Shown: one piece after another, positions 11,965 through 23,336 of the stretch
Numbering within the stretch: the first letter of the stretch is position 1
Layout of the letters: the number at the start of each line of letters is the position of its first letter
DNA from: Ottelia alismoides
Lineage: Eukaryota > Streptophyta > Magnoliopsida > Alismatales > Hydrocharitaceae
Reading direction: 5' to 3'
DNA length: 64,000 bases
Assembly: GCA_037367405.1 (NCBI GenBank)
Contig: JAZKJV010002320.1
Coordinates: 496,001 to 560,000 of the forward strand
Notes under the pieces: generated by a model
What the model was told of the DNA's origin: nothing
Seen by the model: only the letters and a program-made list of their open reading frames with translations
Database searches by the model: none
Position numbers and translations under genes: made by a program

Positions 11965-12361
11965 ACAATTGCTCCCAAACCCTAACTTTCAAAGCCACCG
12001 CATCAATTTGATGCTTAAACCTTATTTTTGTGGAAATCACAAAGCAATTATTCAGACTTTTTCAAAAATAGCCAAAATTAAGGTTCTTCATAGCAAAGAA
12101 TATAAAATCAAGAGTTTCAATAATTTCATATGAAAACCCAACAACAAAAGGAAGGATATCGTTACCTAATCGAGCTCTCTCTCTCGCGTATACAAGGCTT
12201 TATCGTGTTTCATTCTCAGAAAGTATGTTTTAAGGCTCCAGAAAAGATCGAATTTCATATTCATATAAAAAATGCTAAGAACGTGTCAAGAACGTGAAGA
12301 ACGAACGAAGAACACGAACAATGCGAAGAACACGAAGAACGCCAAGAACATATTTTCTCTT

Positions 12362-12540
12362 GAAATTTCGGCAGAGTTTCCCCTTATATCTAGACATATT
12401 TCTTGGAAAATTTCAGTAGAGTTTCCCCTTATATCGGGACATATTTCTCGGAAAATCTCGGCAGAGTTTCCCCTTATATCGGGACATATTTCTCGGAAAA
12501 TTTCGGCAGAGTTTCTCCTTATATCGGGACATATTTCAAA
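12362..12540 (+). repeat. 45-bp minisatellite, four units
   Basis: Four consecutive copies of a 45-bp unit containing GCAGAGTTTCCCCTTATATC and GGGACATATTTCTCGG, each with one to six changes. Because 45 is divisible by three, the repeat opens a fortuitous frame of 15-residue repeats (EFPLISGHIS core). This is not evidence for a gene. Confidence 0.85.
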
Positions 12541-12621
12541 ATAAAAATGAAAAGAGTTTCCTCTATAAAATCAATCGAGAGGAAAAACAACAAAATTGAA
12601 AGAATATACTCAAACAACAAG

Positions 12622-12898
12622 AGATGAAGAATCGTAGACACCACACATCTCAGGTGAGTGAATGTGTGACGAATCACAGGGTTCACTGACGTGCATAGCC
12701 GCCCGCACCTAAGTAGGGTACTACACAGATTTCTCCATCAAAATAACTATAAAAGCATAACTGAAAGAAAAAAACATAAGCGATGGAGAATCGGTAGACA
12801 CCACGTGTCTTAGATGAGTGAATGTGTGACGAATCACATGGTTCACTGACATGCATAGCCGCCCGCACCTAAGTAGGGTATTACACAGATTTCTCCTC
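12622..12898. repeat. Tandem duplication of a ~117-bp block at ~160-bp spacing
   Basis: 12,622-12,740 and 12,782-12,898 share GAGTGAATGTGTGACGAATC, GGTTCACTGAC and AGCCGCCCGCACCTAAGTAG followed by CACAGATTTCTCC. The two copies differ at about a dozen positions. Confidence 0.8.
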
Positions 12899-13620
12899 GA
12901 ATCACAACAAAAAACGAATCGGAAAGAAAGATGAATAAAGAACAAAGCTTGGAAGAAAAGAAGATGAATTGAAATCCTAGCTTACGAAACAAACTAAGAG
13001 AGGATCATACCTTTTTCCTCCTCGTCCTCCCGACAGCGCTTCGCTAGCGCTCCTCCCTCGCCTCCCACTCCTCCCGACCTCTCGACCCTAGCCCTTGGGG
13101 TGGTGATGGTGGTAGTGGAAATCGTAGAGAATGAATGAGTAGGGGATCTATTTATAGGCTCCAGAAAACCACTAACCATGGTTAGAAAACCATGGTTTAG
13201 ATCTTAACCATGGTTTAGCGGCCCATGGTTTTGGCCCATGGTTTTAGATAAAACTTATCCCAAACTTGGGGCTTAAGTTAGAACATTCTAGAGGATTCTA
13301 GATTCGCTAATGATGCTTAATTAGTATTAATCGTGATTAACTTTCACTAATCACGATTTAACTTTCGCAGTTTACGCTTATCTTTTGCTAACTGTTAATT
13401 AGTGTTTGCTAATGATCATTAGTGGTTTTCAATCTATCATTAGTTTCTTTAATCATATTTAATTAGTCTTAAAGACAATCATTATTGGTTAATGACGTCT
13501 TAACCCTCCTTCTCTTTCTTCCGAAAATCATAACAAATCAAAACGAAGTCCGATTCACACGAAATAAATTCCATTGGTTTCCTCTTGACGAGCTGGATCT
13601 TATTATATAGGATCCGAGAT

Positions 13621-14870
13621 ATGCTAAGTTCATGGCTTTACAATGAATAAGGAACTCATGATGTTACAAATGATATTAGAGTCAATTTTCCTCTAATAGT
13701 AGAAATGACTACCCTATAGGAAAGGACAATCCACAAAACATAGTCCCACATCTAAAGACTTACAAAGTGTGGGTGTCTGTTATACGTGGTGGGGATTATT
13801 GCTTTACAACTCATGCTTAAGCATTTTGGATGATTGTCCATGAGACCATCTAGGCTCAAACCCAACAAGTTGTCAGAACTAATTTTCTCTAATAACAGAC
13901 TGGGGATCTAAGTCTGGAACGTTACAAAAAATGTAATCCTCAACCCATAAAATATAGTCTCACATCTAAAAACTTGCGAAGTGTGGGTGTGAGTTATAAG
14001 TGGTGGGACTACTACTTCACAACTTGAACTTAAGTATTTTGGATGGTTGTCCATGGATCTATCTAGATCGGAACTCAACAAGTTGTCAAGCTCAGTTTTC
14101 TCTCTTAACAGATCCGAGACCTTGATCGGAGATGCTACAGATGATGTCAGAGCAAAATTCCCTCTGATAGTGGAAAGAACTACCCGAGAGGTAGAGCCAC
14201 CCTACAAAGAGGTAGGAAGAAAAGACTACCGAAGTATGTAGCTGCCATTGTTACCTGGAATAGGTGATGGATCATGTCACAAACATTAGGAATATAAGTC
14301 AGGAGGTTGTGACACTCCAACGTCCAAACATAGTATCACATCTAAACTCTCACGAAGTGTGGGTGGTGTGGGCTATAAATGATGTAGGATTGTTATTTGA
14401 CAACTTGGGCTTAAGCATTTCAGATGATTGTCCACGAGTCAATTTGGGCCTGTATTCAACAAGTTGTCAGGGCCAGTTTTCCCATATAACGGACCGGAGA
14501 TCTAAGTTAAACACGTTACAAATATTATCAGATCCAATTTCCTTTGATAGTATAGAAGGCTACCAAAGAGGTGTACAATCAAATAGGAGGAAAAATTTAT
14601 CCGGAGCATGCAATAGCTACTATCACTGGGAATAAGTGATGTGTCATATCAAAATGAAGATGTTACGAAGTGCAGATATGTGTTATAAGTGGTGCGGATT
14701 ACTACTTGGCAACTTGAACTTAAGCATTTTGGATGATTGTCCATGGATCTATCTGAGTTTGAACCCAACAGTTGTCAGGACCAGTCTTATCTGATAACGG
14801 ACTAGGAACCTAAGCCCGGGATGTCACATACAGTCTTTCTCTTTGTTTATTGTGTTCTCTTATGCTGCTG
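13621..14870 (+). mobile_element. Tandem array of TRIM-like miniature LTR elements, copy 2
   Basis: Same family and order as 3686-4918. LTR-like ends with GATGTTACA or ACGTTACA fall near 13,668, 13,926 and 14,521, and the last is GATGTCACA ending at 14,828. Several are followed by motifs resembling the tRNA-Met PBS (GATGTCAGAGC at 14,140-14,150). A TGTGACACTCC start is visible at about 14,308. Unit lengths vary (about 220-380 bp) because some interiors are deleted. No coding sequence is present. Confidence 0.6.
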
Positions 14871-16705
14871 TGTGTTGAATGACTCCACCCATCTTTTTTA
14901 GGTCAAAATACAATCTTAGATGATTGTAAAAATCAATTTCTAGTAATCACATTTTATCATATCAATTTTCTTTGGATGGAATCAAACTTTACCATATTAG
15001 GATTACATTTTTCTCAAGAAAAATTATAATCATTATTATCACTCTCACAACTTGAATTCGACCACAATCTCGATGCTAACGTAACTTTGCACTAGATCAT
15101 CCTTGTCTTTTGTAAGCTTCTCTTGCTAGAACTGACCACTTCTATGTATCCTCAATATGATTCATCTTAGTCATGCTTGCACAATTCGACGTTGCAAAAT
15201 GTGTCACTTCACATATTTTTAAAATTAGAGAGTATTCTCTTATTTCATTTGACAAAGAAAACCATACTTGCTTCTCCTTTTTGCATCTTCCTATTGTAGA
15301 GATGCACTCTTTTTGTATTGCTCGTTTAGGGAGAAACTATAGCTCCATCTCATGTCATCCCCACTCCTTAGCATGTATATTATGCTTGACATCCTCATTT
15401 CTCAATTCACAATGCATTCTCTTCTCATTACTTTAAAAACTCTCTTTAATGATAATCGGACATCGCTGTGACTCGATCATTCTCAATAAAATCATATTAT
15501 TCATTTTTATAGTAGGTGCGTTGATGCCACCTTTCGTACTTTATATTGTTTAATCTAATGTGGAAAATTACATTGATACACATTTTTGACGCAATAAATG
15601 TATCGATTGCCATCCTGACCATGCAATCATTACATGTTTATGATGCACTGAATTACTCCATACATGAACAGATTATTTGAACAATCATCCTACATATTCC
15701 TTTGTCTCTTTTGAGCAGGCTAGAAACATTCCCTTCCAAACTACGGTAAAATCCTTGTGGTAAGTCTAAATTAGAGACCTCCTTAATAGAATCTCACACT
15801 TGAAGCGACCACTAAATGTTATCTCTCTTAATGTAGAATCTATACACTCGATTCCTATCATGCGAACTTCATCATCTATTGTTCATCTACTGACATTGAT
15901 CGAGACATTTATATGTAGTAACTACACATCTACCGACCTTGATCGAGACTTATTTATATGCAGTGATGTAACTCTCTCATTCAGTGTTGTGGTTTCTCTA
16001 TTGTAGATCAATATCATCATATTATGAATCATAAGAAGATGGAAGAGATCTGACTAGAATTAGTGTCTTATGATGAATCCACGAGTCATCTACTTTGTAC
16101 TCCAATTTTAACTCAAATCTCTTCATGAACACCAATAAATACCTCATAAAATACCCTTCTAGTACAAATATCATTGCCAACAACATCATAACAGGTATAT
16201 ACTACAAAAAACAAACAAGAAGAAAAATCATGAAAAACTTAAGAAGAGACTCATCATACATAAAATATATGTATATGATGTGCCTAAGCTTCAACAACCA
16301 TAATAATTTTTTCTTAACTCCTTTTGAAAGTATTCTTATATCATCTTGTAAAAAATATTATATACAAATATGCAAAAAAATTTACCCTCATTAACAGCGA
16401 AGAAATCTCAAATACCGGTGTGCAAATTTCCAACTTTTTGAGGCTAGATAATGACATCGTATGGATGATAATAGTACAATATAACCACATGTTAGTTACG
16501 TTTTAGTATTTTTATCACATGCATCCTTTTTAACTTCTACAATATCAGTTATGCTACTTCTTTTTTTAGAATATCAATTGTACCCTTGACTTATGCAACC
16601 ATTACTACTTGCACTCAACGAGTTAGTTGTTGTCTAACCACCTTTTCAAAGAACGTTAACTTTTGGATATAAGGATAATAAAAAAAACTCAAGTTAAAGT
16701 TGTTA
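14871..16705. repeat. Duplicated segment A, copy 2
   Basis: Collinear with 4919-6757, with scattered substitutions and small indels. It lacks the 375-bp MITE of copy 1, and the insertion point reads AAACTCAAGTT near 16,686. No gene was recognised. Confidence 0.75.
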
Positions 16706-17075
16706 ACTTACTTTTACCAGTCTAATTGTGAAGAAAAAGAAGGATAGATGCGAAAATTCCCTTGGATCCCTTCTTCCTCATCTTCTTCTTCCTTTATAGC
16801 CAAACCCCATTTCGCCGTCGACCTCCCCACAACCCCGACCTCGTCACCGGCTCCACCAGCCTACATCGGCGAGTTTGGCTCGTCTCCCGCGGCTTCCATG
16901 TAGTCACCGTCGCCCGCGAGCGCAGTGGAATCCGCGGCGGAGCCTCCAAGGACCAGACCCTCCTCGACCTCTGCGGTTCCACCCTCTGCTTCTCCGATGT
17001 CACCAACCTCAACCACTACCTCTCTATGGCATCCTGTCCCTTTGCTCCGAGTTCTACCGTAAAGGGTGGGGCCAA
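16706..17075 (+). pseudogene. Divinyl chlorophyllide reductase (DVR)-like gene fragment, copy 2
   Basis: GC-rich plus-strand sequence encoding, in one frame, VTGST then after a short shift LVSRGFHVVTVARERSGIRG, SKDQTLLDL and LCFSDVTNL. This matches the N-terminal Rossmann region of plant 8-vinyl reductase (DVR/PCB2), an NADPH-dependent chloroplast enzyme of chlorophyll synthesis whose order there is TGSTGYIG ... RGFNV-ARERSGIRG ... FSDVT. The YIG part is out of frame, the rest of the enzyme is absent and stops follow. It is a non-functional captured or retro-derived piece. Another SDR-family source is possible, but ARERSGIRG is distinctive. Confidence 0.6.
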
Positions 17076-17245
17076 TACCGCTCTCCGCCATCTCATCCCA
17101 CCACTTGGGTGCGCCCTTCCATGCCGATATATGTCTCCGTCTTTCATGGCGGAGCAACGCTGCAAGGAGAGGTAGCGGCGCGTCCACGGGAGAGGTGGCG
17201 GCGCGCGGTGGAGTAGCAGCTCCCGATGGCTGGAGTGGTCTAGGG

Positions 17246-17803
17246 TGTTGTATTAAAAATTGTATTTAGGTTTTAATTGGAAAATCTATGTAATTACAAT
17301 TGGAATTAATTTGGTTTCAATTGGGAAACCAAATGGTTTGGAGGGAAAGTTGGGAATTATCAAATTTGAAACATGGATGAGTTTGGGTTGAAGTTTAGTA
17401 CCATACCTCAGAGATCTAAACTTTTTGTGGACTTATATATGAGTCCCCACCCCAAGCTCTTGTAGCAATAGTAGAGAGGAGGAATGGAGGATCACACGCG
17501 CGCGCGCTCCGCTCCGTCTCCGGCTCGGGCTCGGGCTTGGGAGAGTCAATTAGGATCTCGATACTTTTGCTGTGGGTTTCATTTGGCTGATCGATTAAAT
17601 TAATCAGACAGATTAATTTGATTTCGATAACATTGGGAATCGAACTTGATCCAAACGGTTCAACTTAGCCGCGATTTTGGAATCCGAAAGGACACGCCCG
17701 TTGAGGGGCATTTTCGAAAACCAAAGGGCACGCGAGCTCCTCTTTTTATACCCCTCACCCGACGCCGTTTTTTCATTCGCAAGAAAAACTAGCCGTCCCT
17801 CTT

Positions 17804-17847
<44 letters not shown>

Positions 17848-18273
17848 CTGCGACCTTGTTTTCTTCTCGGTTGCAAGTTCTCGGAGGTGCTTTCGAGGAC
17901 GGTCTCGTCGGTGTGCGCGGACGAAAACCGTGAACCGTCATATCCTGAGAGCGTCGCCAGTATCCTTCGTACCGGTATTGTGGGGGCGAAATCCTCTCTA
18001 AGGACATTCCATTTCGTGGCAGCTTCGGTGATCTCCGAACTAATCTTTCTTATATTTTGTTTACCGCAATTTGTTTATTGCTTACCTTTTCCTGGATCTT
18101 GCCCGGTTGTTGCTTTCTATGTGATTAATCGGTTCCTGCCTGCTTGTCGTAATTAGATAATGGATTGGAAATATCTGACGTTAATGATATTAATATGTGA
18201 TACATTTATTTCCGTTCATTTGGATCCGTATAATTACTGTTTATTATATGCTTGGTTGTTCCTATTTTCAACA
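17246..18273 (+). repeat. 5' LTR of the 8.2-kb Copia
   Basis: 1028 bp with TG...CA termini. It contains a (CT)n-(CG)n microsatellite at 17,806-17,847 that is much shorter in the 3' LTR. Sequence right after the LTR (ATCTTAGAAAGG) is not the common tRNA-Met primer site. Confidence 0.9.
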
Positions 18274-18309
18274 ATCTTAGAAAGGATTTCCGGAACCGAT
18301 TATAAAATT

Positions 18310-19064
18310 ATGTCGGAAACCATATTTAAATCGAGGGTTGATATGACGGGTATGCCTGAAAAGTTTGATGGACAGAACTTTAAGCGGTGGCAACAACGCA
18401 TGAAGATCTGGTTAACTATCATAGGATTAATCTCGATGCTTGAAACCGACTGCCCTACGGTGGAATTGGAAAACCCCTCACCCGATAACCAGAAGGCGCA
18501 ATCTGCGTGGAAAGAACGCGACCGTATATGTCATGGTTGCATCTTGTTGGCTCTGTCCAACACGCTGTTTGACGTATACTGTTCGTCCACGCAAACTGTG
18601 ATGGGGCTATGGGAAGATTTGGATCGGAAGTATAATACCGAAGACCTCGGTATTGAGAAATACTCCGTGGCCAAGTTTTTGAAATTTCCATGGCCGAAGG
18701 AAAATCAGTTTCTGAACAGACACACGAGTTTTTACTCCTGCTCCATGGTTTAGAGGATGCCGAAATGAAACTTCCAGAGAAGTTTCAGGTCATGTGCATC
18801 ATAGAAAAATTCTTCAAGTCATGGGAAGACTTTGGTATGACCCTGAAACACAGGAAGGGGAAAATCTCTATGGATGACTTGATGGTGGTAATTACCATAG
18901 AGGAGGAATACAAGAAACAAAAACCTGTGCTTCTTATTGATATTCAGGCTAAGGTCAATCTTATGACCTCTAAGGGCAAAGATAAGAAGGGAAAGGGTCC
19001 TAATAACAATAAAATGAAACCAAAGGGCAAGATCCAGAAAAAGGCAAAGAATAAACCCTGCTAG
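18310..19064 (+). pseudogene. Copia gag, frameshifted
   Basis: Starts MSETIF and contains FDGQNFKRWQQRMKIWL and LWEDLDRKY, typical of Copia capsid (UBN2-type). A frameshift falls between about 18,690 and 18,750, after which MAEGKSVSEQTHEFL to the basic KKGKGP tail continues in another frame. The frame ends in a TAG inside the zinc knuckle. Confidence 0.85.
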
Positions 19065-19475
19065 CACTGTAATCAGGTTGGCCATTGGAAGAAGGAATAT
19101 CCGTCCTTGAAGGCTCAACCTAAGGCTGCAGACGGGAGTCCACAAGTGAATATGATCACTATGGGACTCGGGGCTAGCGAGGGGTATGTCTCTGTAAAAC
19201 CTGAACTATACCATATCCATGATCCAAATGAGTGGCTCGTGGATACGGGAGCCAATGTAAATATTTGTTCTGACAGAACTTTGTTTTCTTCTTATCAGAC
19301 CTGCAATGGTGGGACTGTGAAGATGGAGAATGATTCTGCAGCCACGATGCTAGGGTCGGGACAAGTCAACTTGAGGTTCTCCTCTGGACGTGTCTGGAGG
19401 TTGCACATGGTGCTACATGTTCCTGACATCAAGAAGAATGTTTTATCTGGCTCCATCTTAGTTAAAATGATTTGA
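19056..19475 (+). pseudogene. Copia zinc knuckle and aspartic protease, degenerate
   Basis: The CCHC knuckle reads C-stop-HC-NQVGHWKKEY, so a stop occurs inside it and its last Cys is replaced by Tyr. Downstream EWLVDTGANVNIC is the aspartic-protease active site (DTGA). The frame closes shortly before the MULE insertion. Confidence 0.85.
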
Positions 19476-19597
19476 ATTAAACTTTAAATGTAATAAAGTT
19501 GTCATTCTGAGACATGGCATTTTTTATGGAAAAGGTTATTTGGCAGACTTTGATTTGTTATTTAGAATTAGATGTGATTCAGTAAACATTAATGAAA

Positions 19598-21035
19598 GGG
19601 ATTTTATCACTTGTGCCCCTCCGAGATGTTGCAATATCAGTTATGCCCCTATCTTTTTGGTAATATCAGTTGTGCCCCTCAAAACTTGCTCCGTCATCAG
19701 TTGTGCCCTTCCGTCAGATTGACCGTCAAAAAATTAAAATAACCATGGTTTATTCAAACCATGGTGTGGTTAAGAAGGGTATTATGGTCCCCTGTCCCCT
19801 CGCCTCCCCGTCCCTGTGCTCCCTCACCTGAGCCGCCCCCTCCCAGCCCCGCCCCATCCCAGCCCGCCGCCCCCGCCGCACCGTCGTCACCATCTCCCTC
19901 CCGCGAGTCCTCCGCCCTCACCCGCAAGCTCCAGATCGACCGCTCCTCCACGGCCCCCATCGACTTCGTCGAGCTCGCGAGAACGGTTCCCTTGGGCTGG
20001 AGAAGCTGGCCTCGCGCATGACCAGGGGAGTCGGATTCAGGAACAAGACAACACTTGCGTGAAGAGCTTTCAGTGTGGAATCTGTGATCTGTGATCTGTG
20101 TGGTACCTTTTGTATATAAAAATTCCTGTTTCCTGCGAGAATCATGGATTCAACCAAATTTATGGATTCAACCAAATTTATCTCCACGGATCTTGAGACC
20201 GGTGAAGGCCCTCGAGCTGCGGAGAAGATGCTGAGGTGATTCATGCATGCTGAAGAACCTCTGGATGGATGAGGCTATGTCATGCAAAGGACGGGAAAGG
20301 ACTAGTCGTGGACATGTAACGCTCGGAGATGTCTGTGCCATCATCAAGTAATGAGCATATTGAGGAGGGATGTTCAAGCATCCAATATACAATGGCACAT
20401 TGGACGACATATACAAAGGAATGCAGATTCATCAGTAACAGGGATTTTATCACTGCTCCGCCTCCCCCCTGGGCTGCGGCCCCTCCCAGCCCCGCACCTC
20501 CTCCCCTCCCCGGCGGTGTCGGGGATGGTAGGGGGCGGCGCCGGGGATGGGAGGGGGCACAGGGGGCGGTGTCGGGGAGGGGAGGGGGCAGCGCCGGGGA
20601 GGGGAGGGGGCACATTGGGCGGTGTCGGGGAGGGGAGGGGGCACCGGGGGCGGCGCCGGGGAGGGGAGGGGGCGGCGGGCTGGGAGGAGGAGCGGGGGGG
20701 AGGAGGTGCGGCGCCGGGGAGGGGAGGAGCTGCGGGGAGCTCGGGGCGGAGAGGGAGGAGGAGGAGGTCGGAGGAGGAGGAAGAAGATGGGAAGAGGAGG
20801 AAGAAGAAGAGGTTGGGGAAGAGGAGGAAGAAATGACCATATAACCTTTTAAAAAAAATTATTCTGCTTATGTCCTCAAAGTTAACGTCCGTTTGCACTG
20901 TAGATGGACGGTCACTAACCCGAGGGGCACAAGTGATAAAATAGCAAGTTTTGAGGGGCACAACTGATATTACCAAAAAGATAGGGGCATAACTGATATT
21001 GCAACATCTCGGAGGGGCACAAGTGATAAAATCCC
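19598..21035. mobile_element. Mutator-like element (Pack-MULE-like), 1438 bp, nested in the Copia
   Basis: Almost perfect terminal inverted repeats of about 90 bp start GGGATTTTATCACTTGTG. A perfect 9-bp TSD TTAATGAAA flanks it (19,589-19,597 and 21,036-21,044), which is diagnostic of Mutator-like elements. No transposase is present. The interior is GC-rich and patchy: a Pro/Ser-coding stretch (19,790-20,030), a mixed stretch (20,030-20,440) and a G-rich repeat tract. It looks like assembled host fragments, but none was identified. High TIR similarity suggests it is younger than its Copia host. Confidence 0.92.
20508..20735 (+). repeat. G-rich imperfect tandem repeat in the MULE
   Basis: Repeats of a ~28-bp unit of the type GCGCCGGGGAGGGGAGGGGG, with dense runs of three to five G on the plus strand. 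Many overlapping G-quadruplex motifs are predicted by pattern alone. A GGA/GAA-rich tract follows to about 20,832. It accounts for several long spurious Gly- or Pro-rich frames on both strands. Confidence 0.85.
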
Positions 21036-21044
21036 TTAATGAAA

Positions 21045-22191
21045 TGAATGTTTTGAATTCTGAATGTTCTAGTTCTGTGTCTCATGTTGTGAATAATCTA
21101 GAATCTTGTGATCAGTGGCATGGTAGATTGGGACATGTAAACTTAAATTCAATTAAAAGAATAATGAATTTAGAGTTAATCCCTAAACACATTATTGATA
21201 AACTCAAAAATGTGAAATCTGTGTGCAAGCTAAGACACTTAGGAAGTCTTTTCAGTCTGTCTCTAGAGATAGTGAGATCTTGGATCTAGTGCATACAGAT
21301 ATCTGTGAGTTTAATGGTGTGTTGACCCGAGACAATAAGAAATACTTTATCACCTTTATAGATGATGGCTGTAGATACTGCTATGTATATCTAATGAAAA
21401 TCAAGGATGAAGCCTTAGAGAAATTTCTTATATTTAAGAATGAGGCTGAGACACAAACAGGAAAAGTGCTTAAACGCCTTAAGTCAGATAGAGGAGGTGA
21501 ATATACCTCTAACTTATTTGATGAACAATGCAAATCTTTTGGCATAGTTCATGAAGTTACGATCCCATATTCACCGCAATCAAATGGGATAACAAAACGG
21601 AAAAATAGAACCTTAACTGACATGATCAATGCTCTCTTACAGAGTTCTGGACTTCCAACCTATATGTGGGGAGAAGCCTTGAATACGACATGCTATATTC
21701 TGAATAGGGTTCCTCCAAGGCATATGGAAAAGTGTCCCTTTAAACTTTGGAGAAATAGGAAACCGAGTTTAAAATATCTCAAAGTGTAGGGCTGTCTCGC
21801 TATGGTTTTAGTCCCAGAACACGAGAGAAAGAAACTTAGTCCTAAAACTGTTGATGCAGTCTTCTTAGGTTACCTAGAAAATAGCTATGCATATAGGTTC
21901 TTGGTAATTCGGTCCGAGATACCAGGCATAGATGTCAACACCATTGTTGAAGTCCGTGATGCTACCTTCTTTGAGGATGTGTTCCCGTTGAAGACTGGGA
22001 TTCCTCAGAATCTGACCATTGAGGGTGTCTCTACATCAGGATCTTCAGATCAAGTGGAAAGGATAACGAATATGGGGGTTGAGATTCAACCTGTACCTAA
22101 TGATCTTTCTGAAGAGATTGAGCCAAGGAGGAGTAAAAGACCTCGGATAGCCAAGGATCTGGGAAGCGACTTTGTTGTCTACCAGATCTAG
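21045..22191 (+). pseudogene. Copia GAG-pre-integrase and integrase, degenerate
   Basis: [16 protein letters not shown] is the GAG-pre-integrase motif. After a one-base shift come [25 protein letters not shown] (first Asp) and LKSDRGGEYTS (second Asp). At the third catalytic position the usual GVAERKN reads GITKRKN, so the Glu is Lys. Stops near 21,788 and 22,190 interrupt the integrase tail and linker. Confidence 0.85.
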
Positions 22192-23336
22192 AGTGATCCA
22201 CCAAGTTACAAGGAAACCATGACTTCATCTGAAGCAAAACAATGGAAGGAAGCCATCAAATCTGAGATGGATTCCGTTATGGCTAATGGAACTTGGAAGT
22301 TGGTTGATTTACCCAAAGAGTGCTCTACCATTGGGTGCAAGTGGGTGTTTAAGAGAAAGCTTAGACTTGATGGATCAATTGAAAAGTATAAAGCCAGATT
22401 AGTTGCCAAGGGCTTTAGGCAAAAGGAAGGTATCGATTACTTTGATATCTATTCTGGCTTTGATACCTATTCTGGCTTTGATACCTATTCTGGCTTTAGG
22501 CAAAAAGAAGGTATCGATTACTTTGATACCTATTCCCCTGTGACTAGGATGACCACAATCCGGATGCTCATAGCATTGGTACCCTGTATATGATCTCTCC
22601 ATCCATCAGATGGATGTGAAGACGCCTTCTTGCATGACGATCTTGAGGAAGAGATCTATATGGATCAACCTGATGGGCTTATGACTCCTGGGAATGAGGG
22701 AAAGGTTTGCAAGCTTGTCAAATCCCTTTACGAATTGAAACAAGCACCAGAGCAATGACATGAAAAATTTGACAAGACTATTTTGTCATGCGGCTTTAAG
22801 GTTCATGAATCTGATAAGTGTGCCTGTTCCAAGGTGAAAGGTGATGAGTGTATTGTCTTGTGCCTATACGTTGATGACATATTGTTGTTCGGATCACATA
22901 TGAGGATTATTAATGAGACTAAGGCATTCTTAAGTAGCAAGTTTGAGATGAAGGACATGGGTGTTGCTGATGTTATCTTGGGTCTCAAACTGTCAAGGTC
23001 AGTTGATGGGATTGTAATTTCTCAATCTCACTATGTTGAGAAGGTACTTGAGAAATTTGGATATCAAGATTGCAAAGCTGTAAGCACTCCCTTTGATTCA
23101 TCCAAAACACTGTTTAAGAATAAAAGTGGAGTGCCTGTAGCTCAGCTAAGGTATTCACAAGTGATAGGAAGTTTAATGTATCTTGCAGATTGCACGAGAC
23201 CTGATATTTCATTCTCGGTTGCAAAGCTGAGTAGATACACTAGCTGTCCTGACCGTACTCACTGGGAGGCTCTGGATCGAGTACTGAAGTACTTGAAACC
23301 CTTAGTTTGCATTATGGTAGACATCCTTCTGTACTA
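22192..23336 (+). pseudogene. Copia reverse transcriptase, degenerate
   Basis: SSEAKQWKEAIKSEMDS, CKWVFKRKLRLDGSIEKYKARLVAKGF and the intact YVDDILLFGS catalytic box identify RVT_2. A local duplication at about 22,430-22,530 repeats part of the RT palm sequence. Stops near 22,592 and 22,757 break the frame. Confidence 0.9.

Larger units (their letters stand above)
11965..13620 (-). repeat. LTR/leader-like sequence associated with the Gypsy fragment
   Basis: No gene was found. The stretch has a minus-strand TATA box GCCTATAAATAG (13,148-13,159), which fits an LTR promoter upstream of the minus-strand Gypsy pol. It also has a 45-bp minisatellite, a duplicated ~117-bp block and a cluster of AACCATGG palindromes at 13,172-13,246. 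Exact LTR ends were not determined, so the link to the pol fragment is inferred from orientation and position. Confidence 0.4.

Noticed and set aside
12272..12627. Repeat protein with 15-residue units
   Set aside because: Explained by the 45-bp minisatellite in LTR-like DNA.
17613..18156. Arg/Glu- or Ser/Leu-rich frames
   Set aside because: Produced by the CT/GA microsatellite of the Copia LTR.
20280..20976. Several Pro- or Gly-rich frames on both strands, up to 200 codons
   Set aside because: All come from the G-rich tandem repeat inside the MULE; no conserved domain.
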